Source: Mycetohabitans rhizoxinica HKI 454
GTDB taxonomy: Bacteria; Pseudomonadota; Gammaproteobacteria; Burkholderiales; Burkholderiaceae
Assembly: GCF_000198775.1 (NCBI RefSeq)
Contig: NC_014718.1
Span: forward strand, 405,880-469,879
DNA length: 64,000 bases
Direction of reading: 5' to 3'
In this document: positions 1-9,474 of the stretch, piece by piece
How positions within the stretch are numbered: the first letter of the stretch is position 1
How the letters are laid out: each line of letters opens with the position of its first letter
Translations under genes and position numbers: made by a program
Notes under the pieces: generated by a model
Seen by the model: only the letters and a program-made list of their open reading frames with translations
What the model was told of the DNA's origin: nothing
The model's database searches: none

Positions 1-207
1 GGGCGACAGCAGCAGCCACGCCAGATCACGCACCGCAACGTCACGATACGCATGTAGCAGATCAACGCAGGGCCTGCTGGCATGCGCAGGCATCCGGTGA
101 TCCGCGTGCGCTCGCGCGGCAGCCGCAAATGCAGCCGAGCCCTCCGGCTGCCGCGTGCCGCCGCCCTCGTCGGCAGCCGCGCCGGCGTCGCGATCATGGC
201 GGCTCAA
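1..207 (-). CDS. DUF1853-like protein, N-terminal part (cut by window start)
   Basis: An open minus-strand frame runs off the left edge. Its last visible residues, RDVAVRDLAWLLLSP, resemble the start of DUF1853 proteins, a family of unknown function. A TTG at 205-207 overlaps the UDG stop codon, and codons between it and position 93 end mostly in G or C, so translation may begin there. An ATG at 91-93 is the alternative and would give a shorter N-terminus directly before the conserved part. The frame follows UDG on the same strand with no gap, so it is probably the last visible gene of the tsaB-rimI-udg cluster. Only about 69 codons are visible and the family call rests on a short motif. Confidence 0.45.
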   Translation of the reverse strand, partial: MSRHDRDAGAAADEGGGTRQPEGSAAFAAAARAHADHRMPAHASRPCVDLLHAYRDVAVRDLAWLLLSP

Positions 208-1358
208 TGCGCAACGGTGCGCTTGCGATGAATCGCGCGAGCCAGACATAGGTCGCTCCAAGCCTTGTGCTTGTCGTGCAGGCTGCGTAACAGATACGCC
301 GGGTGATACGTGACGATCACTGGCACGCCTTCATACTCGTGCACACGTCCCCGCAACGAAGCAATGCTCGCATCAGTCTTCAGCAAGCTCTGCGCGGCGA
401 ACCGTCCGAGCGCAACGATCACGTTCGGCTTGACCAGCGCCACTTGCCGTTTCAGATAGGGTTCGCAGCGCATCACTTCGTCCGGCTGCGGATTGCGATT
501 GCCCGGCGGCCGGCATTTCAGCACGTTCGCGATATAGACGTTATCGCCGCGCCGCATCTGCAATGCACGCAACATGTTGTCCAACAGCTTGCCGGCCTGG
601 CCGACGAACGGCTCGCCTTGCTTGTCCTCGTTCTCGCCTGGTGCCTCGCCGACCAGCATCCAGTCGGCCGTCTCGTCGCCGACGCCGAACACCGTGTTCG
701 TGCGTCGTTCGCACAGCCGGCACAGCGTACAGCCCGCGACGCGCGCCTTCAATGCTTCCCAGTCCAACATCGGCACCGGTTGCGCGTCTGCCGCGACCCC
801 GAGCGCCGGTGCGGCAGCTTCACCCTGTCCACCCATTGGCTCGGCCTGCAACGAGCGAGCATCGCCCAGTCCAGTCGGTACGGTCTCGGCCGGACTGACC
901 GGCGCGGCCAACGCCCGCCGCGCATTCGGCACTTCTACCACCGCCCCGTCTCCCTCAGGCGCCTCGACTCGTTCAGCCGCCTTAACCCCTTCGACCACCT
1001 TGACTCCTTCGAGCGCCTTGACTCCCTCAGCCGCCTTGACTCCGTCACCCGCTGGCCCGGTTGCGGCGCCCTGCGCCTCGGTCGCTTCAACTCGTGACCG
1101 CGCGGCCTCAACCGGCGTGTGGCTTGCTTGAGCGGACGCATGCGCTGCCCTCTCTTGCGCGTCGCAAGCTTGCACAGTCACCTGCGTTGCTTGGAGCGCC
1201 TGCGACGGCAGCACGATGCCGGCCTCGCGCATGACGTCCCGAGCCGGGGACAGCCCATCGCCCTCGGCGTCACCAAGACGATGAGCATGACCCGCGCCGC
1301 GGCGGACCCACAACGGCGCAATGCCAAGTTCTTCCAGAATCGCGTCAAGCTGCGTCAT
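204..1358 (-). CDS. Uracil-DNA glycosylase, family 4 (Fe-S type)
   Basis: This enzyme removes uracil from DNA to start base-excision repair. The C-terminal 200 residues carry the family 4 signature: a CxxC pair (CTLCRLC), the uracil-binding GEAPGENED segment, a further Cys in KCRPPGNRNP, and a late VTYHPAYLLR motif. The cysteines would hold a 4Fe-4S cluster. I start it at the ATG at 1356-1358 (MTQLDAILEELGI), since the reading frame upstream is rimI sequence in another frame. This overlaps the end of rimI by 14 bases, so the two are probably translated together. The N-terminal half is a long Ala/Val/Glu-rich linker with hexapeptide repeats, which makes the protein longer than most family members. 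Such extensions are common in Burkholderia orthologues. Confidence 0.9.
   Translation of the reverse strand: MTQLDAILEELGIAPLWVRRGAGHAHRLGDAEGDGLSPARDVMREAGIVLPSQALQATQVTVQACDAQERAAHASAQASHTPVEAARSRVEATEAQGAATGPAGDGVKAAEGVKALEGVKVVEGVKAAERVEAPEGDGAVVEVPNARRALAAPVSPAETVPTGLGDARSLQAEPMGGQGEAAAPALGVAADAQPVPMLDWEALKARVAGCTLCRLCERRTNTVFGVGDETADWMLVGEAPGENEDKQGEPFVGQAGKLLDNMLRALQMRRGDNVYIANVLKCRPPGNRNPQPDEVMRCEPYLKRQVALVKPNVIVALGRFAAQSLLKTDASIASLRGRVHEYEGVPVIVTYHPAYLLRSLHDKHKAWSDLCLARAIHRKRTVAH
969..1052 (-). repeat. 18-bp tandem repeat in the UDG linker
   Basis: About five consecutive 18-bp units encode the hexapeptide pattern GVK(A/V)(A/L/V)E, ending in RVEAPE. The repeat lies inside the non-catalytic linker of UDG, so length change by slippage would leave the enzyme core intact. 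Confidence 0.7.
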
Positions 1359-1995
1359 CGGCCTGCTCCCGTTCCGCTTCCAGCGGGGCGCCCACGCGCC
1401 GCGCGCCGGGCATCGGCTGTTCGTGTGATGATGGCGCGCCCTGTGGCGAGGCGGCCTGCTGCGGGGCATGCCGCCCCTGTGCGTCGGCGTGTCTCGCAGC
1501 AGCGGCTGGTGCGACCGACACCTCGGCGTGCAAGCCGTAACGCATCACGATTGCATCCTCGCGCGTACGGTGCCGCGCGGGGTAGTAATTATTGCGCCGG
1601 CCGATCACGATGAAACCAAAGCGCTCGTACAGCCGCATGGCACGCTGATTGGACGGACGCACCTCGAGCAGCACGCTGCCGAGCTGGCGCGCACGCGTGA
1701 TGCGCACCGCTTCGCGTAGCAACGCCAAGCCAGCGCCGTGGCCTTGCGCGGCGGGCGCCACGCACAAGTTCAATAAGTGCATCTCGTCCACAACCGGCAT
1801 CAGTATGCAATAGCCGACCAACACGCCGGTGACGTGCCTCAGGCAGACGCCGAAATAACCATTGCGCAACGAGTCCTCGAAATTGCCTCGCGTCCAGGGA
1901 AACTCGTACGCGTCGCGCTCGACCGCTGCGACCTCATCGAGATCGCTTTCGGTCATTGGCGTCAGATAGCGCTCGGTCATCAATACGCCGCTCAT
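1345..1995 (-). CDS. rimI: Ribosomal protein S18 alanine N-acetyltransferase RimI
   Basis: RimI is a GNAT-family enzyme that acetylates the N-terminal alanine of ribosomal protein S18. The fold is clear: an N-terminal acceptor segment (ERDAYEFPWTRGNFEDSL), the strand VVDEMHLLNLCVAP, the acetyl-CoA loop QGHGAG, and the SNQRAMRLYERFGF helix followed by RRNNYYP. The catalytic core ends near residue 160. The remaining 55 residues are a low-complexity Ala/Pro/Gln tail, longer than in E. coli RimI. The start overlaps the tsaB stop by four bases (ATGA), and the end overlaps the UDG start, so tsaB-rimI-udg reads as one operon. The pairing of rimI with tsaB is typical of proteobacteria. Confidence 0.93.
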   Translation of the reverse strand: MSGVLMTERYLTPMTESDLDEVAAVERDAYEFPWTRGNFEDSLRNGYFGVCLRHVTGVLVGYCILMPVVDEMHLLNLCVAPAAQGHGAGLALLREAVRITRARQLGSVLLEVRPSNQRAMRLYERFGFIVIGRRNNYYPARHRTREDAIVMRYGLHAEVSVAPAAAARHADAQGRHAPQQAASPQGAPSSHEQPMPGARRVGAPLEAEREQADDAA

Positions 1996-2744
1996 CGGGC
2001 CTCCTTCGCCGGATCTTTCAACGCACGGGCCGCCGCGCGCTCGTCGGTAGTTTGCGCGACCTTGTCGCGCACGTACTCGGGCATGGCCAGGTGCGCAGGC
2101 AACGCGCGGCCCGCCATGAACGCACGCCAGCCGGCCAGCGCCAGCGCGTGGGCATGCGGCATCGCGCCCGGGTCAATCACGCGCGCCTGCGTCGCGGCAC
2201 ACAGCGCATCGCCGAACACGGAGGATGCATTGCCAGCTAGCGTAAACGGCTCGTCCGGCACCGGCACGCGGGCGGGCACAGCGAGCGCGGCGGGATGGCA
2301 CACCCGCCAGTCGGCGAGCGTGTCGTCCCACGCAAAGTCCGCCCAATAGACCTCGCCCATCCGCGCGTCGAGCGCCACGAGCACGCGTCGTGCATCCGGA
2401 TCCGATGCGCGCGCGCGTTCCGCGCAGGCGAGCAACGTGCCGACCGGCACCACCGGCACACCGAGCCCAAACGCCAGACCCTGCGCCACGCCGGCCGCCG
2501 TGCGCAAGCCGGTGAACGAACCGGGTCCCGCGCCAAACGCCACCGCGGCACAATCGGCCAGCGTGAGTGTCGCTTCCTCCAGCACTTCGCGTACCGCGGG
2601 CAGCACGCGTGCGCTGGAAGCTGGGCCAGTGTGCTCATGGCGACTGACCACGCGCGGCGAGCCGGCGGCATGTGGCAAGTGGAACACTGCGACCGAGCAG
2701 AATTCGGTCGACGTATCGAGGGCAAGCAAGGCATGAGGCGTCAT
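1992..2744 (-). CDS. tsaB: tRNA threonylcarbamoyladenosine biosynthesis protein TsaB
   Basis: TsaB is the dimerising partner of TsaD in making the t6A modification at position 37 of ANN-decoding tRNAs. It belongs to the ASKHA fold, shown by LALDTSTEFCSVAV at the N-terminus and GPGSFTGLRTAAGVAQGLAFG around residues 75-95. Length is about 250 residues, normal for proteobacterial TsaB. I chose the ATG at 2742-2744 (MTPHALLALDTS). A longer open frame extends upstream, but it has no homology and overlaps the divergent acyl-CoA-binding gene. It is the first gene of the minus-strand operon and probably essential. Confidence 0.93.
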   Translation of the reverse strand: MTPHALLALDTSTEFCSVAVFHLPHAAGSPRVVSRHEHTGPASSARVLPAVREVLEEATLTLADCAAVAFGAGPGSFTGLRTAAGVAQGLAFGLGVPVVPVGTLLACAERARASDPDARRVLVALDARMGEVYWADFAWDDTLADWRVCHPAALAVPARVPVPDEPFTLAGNASSVFGDALCAATQARVIDPGAMPHAHALALAGWRAFMAGRALPAHLAMPEYVRDKVAQTTDERAAARALKDPAKEAR

Positions 2745-2868
2745 GACCGCTATTGTAATGCCCGCCCACATCAACTCTGCTGTTTGGAGGACTTGCTCCA
2801 ACGCATAGCGACACGTTCCGACTACACTTAGCAGTTCAGGATGGATGGACAGGATCGAGGAGGTCACG

Positions 2869-3138
2869 ATGCGTGAGATCGATGCGCGGTTCGCACAAGC
2901 GCAGGGCGAAGTTAAGCAATTGTCGGAGCGCCCCAGCAACCTAACGTTACTGCGCTTGTACGCGCTATTCAAGCAAGCCACCAAAGGCGACGTGCACGGT
3001 GACAAGCCTGGCTTAGCCGATATCGTCGGCAAGTACAAGTACGATGCCTGGGCCGCGCTGAAAGGCACGTCGCAGGACACCGCCAAGCACCAATACGCCG
3101 AGTTGGTCGAATCGTTAAAGAACGGCACCGCGTCGTGA
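2869..3138 (+). CDS. Acyl-CoA-binding protein (ACBP)
   Basis: This small cytosolic protein binds long-chain acyl-CoA esters and buffers them for lipid metabolism. The 89-residue product matches the four-helix ACBP fold end to end: RPSNLTLLRLYALFKQATKGD, then KPGLADIVGKYKYDAWAALKG and a final helix ending YAELVESLK. The Tyr and Lys residues of the YALFKQ and KYKYDAW motifs are the usual ligand contacts. GGAGG at 2859-2863 sits five bases before the ATG at 2869 and decides the start; an in-frame ATG at 2845 has no such site. It is transcribed divergently from tsaB. ACBP is mainly eukaryotic but occurs widely in Burkholderiaceae. Confidence 0.92.
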   Translation: MREIDARFAQAQGEVKQLSERPSNLTLLRLYALFKQATKGDVHGDKPGLADIVGKYKYDAWAALKGTSQDTAKHQYAELVESLKNGTAS

Positions 3139-3545
3139 TGCCGCGCGCCCGCGCCGGCGGGCACAGCGAGATCTTACTCGCAGCAGGTGGCACAGCGCAG
3201 CAAATTCAGATAGAATCAATACTTCGCGCGCCGGTGAACTGTATTATTTGGCCTGGTCGCGCGTTTTTACAGCGTTGTGCTCCAATCCCCGTTTAGAAAC
3301 TGTCCCCTCCCACCTTTGCCCACTTTTGGGTGCGGTTGTAGACCGAGCAAGGTTCGCGTTTCCGCGTTGGGCGGTTCGCACCGTTACAGGTTCTAACATC
3401 GGCTCGCATTTCACGAGCCATGCCCGTTTTTCGATCTGATGAACAAATATCGTTCATCGCATCCGACGATCGTGGCTGCCGATTGGCGCCTCTCGCATTT
3501 TTCCGGACCGGTTCGCGCCGCAGGCGCGAAACTCATAGGATCGTC
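3139..3545 (+). other. Intergenic region and helicase leader
   Basis: About 400 bases between the ACBP gene and the helicase ATG hold no convincing gene. The last 300 bases are pyrimidine-rich with several short inverted motifs. They may form a long 5' leader of the helicase mRNA, as is frequent for DEAD-box helicase genes, but I cannot define a specific structure. Confidence 0.3.
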
Positions 3546-5312
3546 ATGACCTCGAATTCCCCCTCGTCACTCGGCGCGCTGGCGCGTGAACTTTTCGGCA
3601 ACGATGCCCCCGTGTCGCACGGCGACGCACCGGCGGTGCCCACGCCGGCTGCTGAAGCCGCCCCTGCCACGACGGTGCACGCAGTAGCCGCCACGCCTGC
3701 ACCCGATGCGATGGCCACGTCGATAGCCGCACAGCCCGGCTCCACAGCAAGCGCGGCCGTTGACGCTGCACAGCCCGCCGACACGGCGAACAGCGACACC
3801 CCTCACGGCGACGGCTTTATCGCGCTCGGCCTATCGCCAGAGATCGTCTCCGCGCTGACTGCTGCCGGCTATCAGGCGCCGACGCCGGTCCAGCAGCGCG
3901 CGATACCGGCTGCACTCGCCGGCCGCGATCTGCTGGTCTCGAGCCCGACTGGCTCGGGCAAGACCGCGGCATTCATGCTGCCCGCGATCGAGCGCTTCGC
4001 ACAGATGCAAAAAGCCGGCACGCTTGGCCAGCGCGCGAACCAGCCCGTGCATCAGGCACAGCGCGGTGACCGGGGCGAGCGCCGTCATCGCCGCGAGCAG
4101 CCTGTCGCCAGACCGGCGTTGCTGGTACTGACGCCGACACGCGAACTCGCGATGCAGGTGACCACCGCGGCGACCACCTATGGCAAGCATCTGCGGCGGC
4201 TGCGCACAGTCAGCATTCTAGGCGGGGTCGCCTATGGCCAGCAATTGATGCTGCTGGCGAAGAACCCCGAAATCCTGGTGGCCACCCCCGGCCGGCTGAT
4301 CGATCATCTCGAGCGCGGCCGCATCGACCTGTCTCAGTTGCAGATGCTGGTGCTCGACGAAGCCGACCGGATGCTCGACATGGGGTTCATCGAAGACATC
4401 GAAGCCATCATCGACCGCACCCCGGCCACACGGCAAACGCTGCTGTTCTCGGCAACGCTCGACGGCAAAGTGGGATCGCTGGCCCAACGCTTTCTCAGCG
4501 ACGCCGAACGGATCGAAATTCGTCGTGAGCCAGAATCGCGCGCGAACATTGCGCAGTCCGTCCACTACGTCGACGACCGCGCCCATAAGGATCGGCTGCT
4601 GACGCATCTACTGGCTGACGGCGCGCTTGATCAGGCGATTGTGTTCACTGCGACAAAGAACGACGCGGACGTGATCGCCGCCAGGCTGGCCGAAGACGGC
4701 TTCGCCTCCGCCGCGTTGCATGGCGATCTGCCGCAAGGCGCGCGCAACCGGACAATCCGCGCCTTGCGTGAACGGCGCGTGCGCGTGTTGGTCGCGACCG
4801 ATGTCGCCGCGCGTGGCATCGACATACCCGGCATCACGCATGTGTTCAACTACGATTTGCCCAAATTCGCGGAAGACTACGTGCACCGGATCGGCCGGAC
4901 CGGACGTGCGGGGCGCAGCGGCATCGCCGTCAGCCTCGTACACCATGCTGAAGTCGGCACCCTAAAGCGAATCGAGCGATTCGTGCGCACACCGCTGCCT
5001 GTTAACGTGATTGCCGGATTCGAGCCCAAGCGGGCACCGTCCACGCGTGCACCGGCACGTCGCGGCGCGCCGCCGCGTGGCAACGGGCGGGGTGCCGGCG
5101 GTTATCAAGGACGAGGAACGGGCAACGGCTACGGCAACGCGCGGCACGGCGCTGGCAGTAGCCGCGAAGGCGGCGGCCGCGATGCCGGCTATCGCGGCGG
5201 ATTCAGTGATGCCCGCGCCAGCAATGACCGTGGCCGGGGCGGTTTTGCGGATTCACGCGGGCCGGCGCGCCGGCGGGATGACGATCGCCGTACGTCACGC
5301 TACGACGACTAA
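3546..5312 (+). CDS. DEAD-box ATP-dependent RNA helicase (RhlE-type)
   Basis: An RNA helicase that unwinds short duplexes in ribosome assembly or mRNA decay. All core motifs are present in order: Q motif (YQAPTPVQQRAIP), motif I SPTGSGKTAAF, Ia PTRELA, Ib TPGRL, II DEAD, III SAT, IV IVFTATK, V ATDVAARGIDIP and VI HRIGRTGRAG. An Ala/Pro/Thr-rich N-terminal extension of about 90 residues precedes the core. A Gly/Arg-rich tail with many RG and YRGG units follows it and probably binds RNA. The ATG at 3546 begins MTSNSPSSLGALARELFG; a longer upstream frame exists but has no helicase similarity. The gene stands alone and ends at a strong terminator. Confidence 0.9.
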   Translation: MTSNSPSSLGALARELFGNDAPVSHGDAPAVPTPAAEAAPATTVHAVAATPAPDAMATSIAAQPGSTASAAVDAAQPADTANSDTPHGDGFIALGLSPEIVSALTAAGYQAPTPVQQRAIPAALAGRDLLVSSPTGSGKTAAFMLPAIERFAQMQKAGTLGQRANQPVHQAQRGDRGERRHRREQPVARPALLVLTPTRELAMQVTTAATTYGKHLRRLRTVSILGGVAYGQQLMLLAKNPEILVATPGRLIDHLERGRIDLSQLQMLVLDEADRMLDMGFIEDIEAIIDRTPATRQTLLFSATLDGKVGSLAQRFLSDAERIEIRREPESRANIAQSVHYVDDRAHKDRLLTHLLADGALDQAIVFTATKNDADVIAARLAEDGFASAALHGDLPQGARNRTIRALRERRVRVLVATDVAARGIDIPGITHVFNYDLPKFAEDYVHRIGRTGRAGRSGIAVSLVHHAEVGTLKRIERFVRTPLPVNVIAGFEPKRAPSTRAPARRGAPPRGNGRGAGGYQGRGTGNGYGNARHGAGSSREGGGRDAGYRGGFSDARASNDRGRGGFADSRGPARRRDDDRRTSRYDD

Positions 5313-5358
5313 CCGTTCTGGCGCGAGCGGGCCAGCGATGGCCCGACGTTCCGAGACG

Positions 5359-5386
5359 ATGGCGCCCTCTGCGGCGCCATTTTTTT
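5359..5386 (+). terminator. Rho-independent terminator after the helicase gene
   Basis: A perfect 8-bp stem (ATGGCGCC paired with GGCGCCAT) with a six-base loop is followed at once by six T residues. It lies 46 bases after the helicase stop codon. Confidence 0.9.
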
Positions 5387-5716
5387 GCGTCGTACTTATT
5401 GCGTCGTACGGCTGGCATTCGAATCAGCAATATTTCGCAATATGAAATTATTTTTTGTGCCATAAAAATATGTAGTGCATGGCACAAAAATTCTATTGCA
5501 GTATAGAAAACGTGTTCTCACACGATGAAATAATATTTCTAACTATTTGATTTTTATGGTTTAAATATATTCAACCAAACCTTTTTCGCTCCTGTCTCGG
5601 CCGACGTGGTTGGCCTAATCTCTTATATAAGAATTCACGACGCAACGCTAAACGCGGCGTTAGAAAACTGGAGTCGCCCAGGCTAACCGATACGTCATTC
5701 GAGTCAGGAGAACGCT
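5387..5716 (+). promoter_or_regulatory. A/T-rich upstream region of aceA
   Basis: About 330 bases between the terminator and aceA are much richer in A and T than the flanking genes and hold no gene. The region must contain the aceA promoter. CAGGAG at 5706-5711 is the aceA ribosome binding site. I cannot assign exact -35/-10 boxes with confidence. Confidence 0.45.
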
Positions 5717-7024
5717 ATGTCTCGCCAACAGGAAGCTCAGAAACTGCAGGTCCAGTGGGAAACCAATCCACGCTGGAAGGGCATCAAGCGCGGCTACACC
5801 GCAGAAGATGTCATTCGCTTGCGTGGCTCGGTACCGGTCGAGCACACGCTTGCCCGACGCGGCGCCGAGAAGCTGTGGATGCTGATCAACGAAGAGCCGT
5901 TCGTCAACGCGCTTGGCGCATTGACTGGCAACCAGGCGATGCAGCAGGTCAAGGCCGGGTTGAAGGCAATCTACTTGTCAGGCTGGCAAGTCGCGGGCGA
6001 TGCCAACGTCGCCGGCGAAATGTATCCGGACCAATCGCTGTACCCGGCCAACTCGGTACCGCTGGTCGTCAAGCGCATCAACAACACGCTGGCCCGTGCT
6101 GACCAGATCCAATGGTCCGAAGGCAAGAATCCGGGTGACGAAAGCTACATCGACTTCTTCGCACCAATTGTTGCGGATGCCGAAGCTGGCTTTGGCGGCG
6201 TGCTGAACGCATTCGAGCTAATGAAGGCAATGATCGAAGCGGGTGCGGCCGGGGTACACTTCGAGGATCAACTCGCCTCCGTCAAAAAGTGCGGCCACAT
6301 GGGCGGCAAGGTGCTGGTGTCGACCCGCGAAGCGGTAGCCAAACTCATTTCGGCGCGGCTCGCGGCCGACGTCAGCGGCACGCCGACGGTATTGGTGGCC
6401 CGCACCGACGCGGAAGCCGCTGACCTGATTACCTCCGATATCGACGACAACGACAAGCTGTTCCTTACTGGCGAGCGCACAGTCGAAGGCTTCTTCCGCA
6501 CCCGCCCGGGCTTGGAGCAAGCGATCTCGCGCGGCCTGGCGTACGCGCCGTATGCCGACCTGATTTGGTGCGAAACCGGCAAGCCGGACCTGGAATACGC
6601 GAAAAAGTTTGCTGAGGCAATCCACAAGGCATTCCCAGGCAAGCTGCTGTCGTACAACTGCTCACCGTCGTTCAACTGGAAAAAGAACCTGGACGATGCA
6701 ACGATCGCAAAGTTCCAAAAGGAGCTTGGCGCGATGGGCTACAAGTTTCAGTTCATCACGCTGGCCGGCTTCCACAGCCTAAACTACTCGATGTTCAACC
6801 TTGCCTATGGCTACGCGCGCAACCAGATGAGCGCCTTCGTTGAGTTGCAGCAGGCCGAGTTCGCCGCAGCCGAAAAGGGTTTCACCGCGGTCAAGCACCA
6901 ACGTGAAGTCGGCACCGGCTACTTCGACGCGGTCACGCAGACGATCGAGCGCGAAGCGTCGACGACCGCACTGCATGGCTCCACCGAAGACGAACAGTTC
7001 TTTGACAATAAGAAGGTCGCGTAA
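5717..7024 (+). CDS. aceA: Isocitrate lyase
   Basis: Isocitrate lyase splits isocitrate into glyoxylate and succinate, the first step of the glyoxylate shunt needed for growth on acetate and fatty acids. The 435-residue length and sequence match the bacterial AceA family, with the catalytic loop [11 protein letters not shown] near residue 190 (nucleophilic Cys), the metal-binding [12 protein letters not shown], and [12 protein letters not shown]. The ATG at 5717 has a good ribosome binding site. The neighbour downstream is aceB, with only a decayed regulator fragment in between, so the two genes form the glyoxylate module. Confidence 0.97.
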   Translation: MSRQQEAQKLQVQWETNPRWKGIKRGYTAEDVIRLRGSVPVEHTLARRGAEKLWMLINEEPFVNALGALTGNQAMQQVKAGLKAIYLSGWQVAGDANVAGEMYPDQSLYPANSVPLVVKRINNTLARADQIQWSEGKNPGDESYIDFFAPIVADAEAGFGGVLNAFELMKAMIEAGAAGVHFEDQLASVKKCGHMGGKVLVSTREAVAKLISARLAADVSGTPTVLVARTDAEAADLITSDIDDNDKLFLTGERTVEGFFRTRPGLEQAISRGLAYAPYADLIWCETGKPDLEYAKKFAEAIHKAFPGKLLSYNCSPSFNWKKNLDDATIAKFQKELGAMGYKFQFITLAGFHSLNYSMFNLAYGYARNQMSAFVELQQAEFAAAEKGFTAVKHQREVGTGYFDAVTQTIEREASTTALHGSTEDEQFFDNKKVA

Positions 7025-7188
7025 ACTGTGTCGGCTGACCGCCCCGAAAAAGGCGTCTGCGCGCGACGTACCTTCGATGCAGCGGTGCGTGCACAGCGAA
7101 ATCAGGCAGGAGAGCGAGCGCCGCAACCTTGGGTCGCCGGCGCTTTTTTTCGCCCCGAACGCCGAGCGCACGGCACGAAATGTGTGCA

Positions 7189-7455
7189 GTGTATGCGGCG
7201 CTCGACGAGGCGGTCCGTCAGATCCAACGACACGGTCACGCCCGGATGCGCGGCCGAGAACGCCGGGATCAGTGGCGCAATATGCTTGCGACCAAAGCCC
7301 GCGGGCGCGGACACACGCAAATGCCCGCTAGCCTTGACGCTTCCCGCCGACACGCTTGCTTCGGCGTTTTCAACCGCGCGGGCGCTTCTGCCGAGAGACT
7401 CAGCATCGAGCCGGCCGATACCGGATCCGGCATGCAGGGACATGATCACGTTCAT
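7189..7455 (-). pseudogene. LysR-family regulator remnant between aceA and aceB
   Basis: A minus-strand frame carries [19 protein letters not shown] followed by [20 protein letters not shown], the start of a LysR substrate-binding domain. The preceding [15 protein letters not shown] helix that links it to the DNA-binding domain is also visible. The winged-helix domain is gone, and after LVERRIH the frame becomes unrelated sequence, so most of the effector domain is missing too. Only about 75 codons of a roughly 300-codon gene remain. Position and orientation suggest it once regulated the flanking glyoxylate genes, which is an inference. Confidence 0.75.
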
Positions 7456-7518
7456 CGAACGCGCGTCTCACCTAGCTTATTGGTACCGCTAAATAAATTT
7501 GACCGACCAGGAGAAATC

Positions 7519-9114
7519 ATGGCACACCCGACTCCCTCGCTACCCGAAGGCGTGCAGATTCACGCTCCGCTCAAGCCGGGCTTCGAAGCGATCCTCACGC
7601 ATGACGCACTCGCGTTGGTTGCCCAACTCCACCGTCAATTCGAAGCGCGCCGCCAAACCCTGTTGGCTGCGCGCGTGGAGCGTGCAAAGCGGTTAGATGC
7701 CGGCGAACGACCCGACTTCTTGCCCCAAACTCAAGCCATTCGAGAGGGCAGCTGGACTGTCGCACCGCTGCCTGCCGACCTGCAATGCCGTCGTGTCGAG
7801 ATCACCGGGCCGGTTGAGCGCAAAATGGTCATCAACGCGCTGAACTCCGGCGCGGACTCGTACATGACCGACTTCGAGGACTCAAACGCGCCGAACTGGG
7901 ACAACCAGATCCAAGGCCAGATCAACCTGAAGGACGCGGTGCGACGCACGATCTCGTTGGAGCAGAACGGCAAGTCATACCGGCTCAACGACAAGATCGC
8001 GACGCTGCTGGTGCGCCCCCGCGGCTGGCACCTCGACGAGAAGCATGTGACGGTCGATGGTCAACGCGTGTCTGGTGCTCTGTTCGACTTCGCGTTGTTC
8101 CTCTTCCATAACGCCAAGGAGCAACTGTCGCGTGACACCGGCCCGTATTTCTATCTGTCGAAGATGGAAAGCCACCTGGAAGCGCGGCTGTGGAATGATG
8201 TGTTCGTCGCCGCGCAACAGGCCATCGGCATCCCGCGCGGCACGATCCGCGCGACCGTGCTGGTCGAGACCATCCTCGCCGCGTTCGAGATGGACGAGAT
8301 CCTGTACGAGCTGCGTGAACACAGCGCCGGGCTGAACGCCGGGCGCTGGGACTATATTTTCTCGGCAATCAAGAAATTCAAGACCGACAACGACTTCTGC
8401 CTCGCCGATCGTGCCCAGGTGACGATGACTGCGCCGTTCATGCGGGCATACGCGTTGCTGCTGGTCAAGACCTGTCACCGGCGCAACGCACCGGCGATCG
8501 GTGGCATGAGCGCGCTGATTCCGATCAAAAACGATCCGGCTACCAACGACAAGGCGTTAGCCGGCGTGCGTTCGGACAAGGCCCGAGATGCGGGCGATGG
8601 CTACGATGGTGGGTGGGTCGCCCACCCTGGTCTGGTGCCGATCGCGATGGAAGAGTTCGTCAAGGTGCTCGGCGACAAGGCCAACCAGATCAGCAAACAA
8701 CGCGACGACGTGCAAGTCACCGCCAAGGATCTGCTCGACTTCCGCCCGCAAGCGCCGATTACCGAAGCCGGCTTGCGCAACAACATCAACGTGGGCATCC
8801 ATTACCTTGGCTCGTGGCTAGCTGGCAACGGCTGCGTGCCGATTCACAACCTGATGAAAGACGCGGCGACCGCTGAAATCTCGCGTTCTCAGGTGTGGCA
8901 GTGGATCCGCTCGCCGAAGGGCAAGCTCGATGACGGCCGCAAGGTGAGCGCGGAACTCGTGCGTGCGCTGGGCGTCGAGGAACTCGCCAAGGTCAAGGCC
9001 GTCGTGGGCGGCGACACTGCGCCATACGACCGGGCCGCGCAGATCTTCGAGCAGATGTCGACATCGGACACGTTCATCGACTTTCTGACGCTACCGCTGT
9101 ACGAAGCGATTTGA
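7519..9114 (+). CDS. aceB: Malate synthase A
   Basis: Malate synthase condenses glyoxylate with acetyl-CoA to malate, completing the glyoxylate shunt. The 531-residue protein has the features of the A isoform: [33 protein letters not shown], the signature [20 protein letters not shown] and [20 protein letters not shown]. The ATG at 7519 follows CAGGAG at 7508-7513; the frame is open further upstream, but that part overlaps the LysR remnant and has no homology. Same strand as aceA, 494 bases downstream. Confidence 0.96.
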   Translation: MAHPTPSLPEGVQIHAPLKPGFEAILTHDALALVAQLHRQFEARRQTLLAARVERAKRLDAGERPDFLPQTQAIREGSWTVAPLPADLQCRRVEITGPVERKMVINALNSGADSYMTDFEDSNAPNWDNQIQGQINLKDAVRRTISLEQNGKSYRLNDKIATLLVRPRGWHLDEKHVTVDGQRVSGALFDFALFLFHNAKEQLSRDTGPYFYLSKMESHLEARLWNDVFVAAQQAIGIPRGTIRATVLVETILAAFEMDEILYELREHSAGLNAGRWDYIFSAIKKFKTDNDFCLADRAQVTMTAPFMRAYALLLVKTCHRRNAPAIGGMSALIPIKNDPATNDKALAGVRSDKARDAGDGYDGGWVAHPGLVPIAMEEFVKVLGDKANQISKQRDDVQVTAKDLLDFRPQAPITEAGLRNNINVGIHYLGSWLAGNGCVPIHNLMKDAATAEISRSQVWQWIRSPKGKLDDGRKVSAELVRALGVEELAKVKAVVGGDTAPYDRAAQIFEQMSTSDTFIDFLTLPLYEAI

Positions 9115-9474
9115 CCATCGAATTGCTGCGCGATCCTGTTCCATCTTTATACTTAATTTTTTCCACCCTAATTCCAGACTCGAGACGGCACTAAACGCCG
9201 TTTCCTCAGAGCCGACTACCATCTTGAATCGATAAGCGGGAATGGCTTCATTTGTTACAATTTTTACAGCCGCTGTAGTAACTAGTACTTTCCATCCTAT
9301 TTAACTGATACTCAACTACTTTCCACATCAAGCAAAGATGCATTACTTACCTCTGCTTTGAACAAGCGGTTGCTTATACGCCAATTCGTATGAGATACGC
9401 CTTTAAATTTTACACTTGCATTCATTTACTTAATACATAAACCACTTCACTCGCTTGCATCATTTAACTAATAT
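9115..9474. other. A/T-rich intergenic region after aceB
   Basis: No gene is seen. A short hairpin (GACGGC at 9184-9189 with GCCGTT at 9197-9202, then TTCC) could end aceB transcription. The rest is unusually A/T-rich and borders the phage-type lysis genes. Confidence 0.35.
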
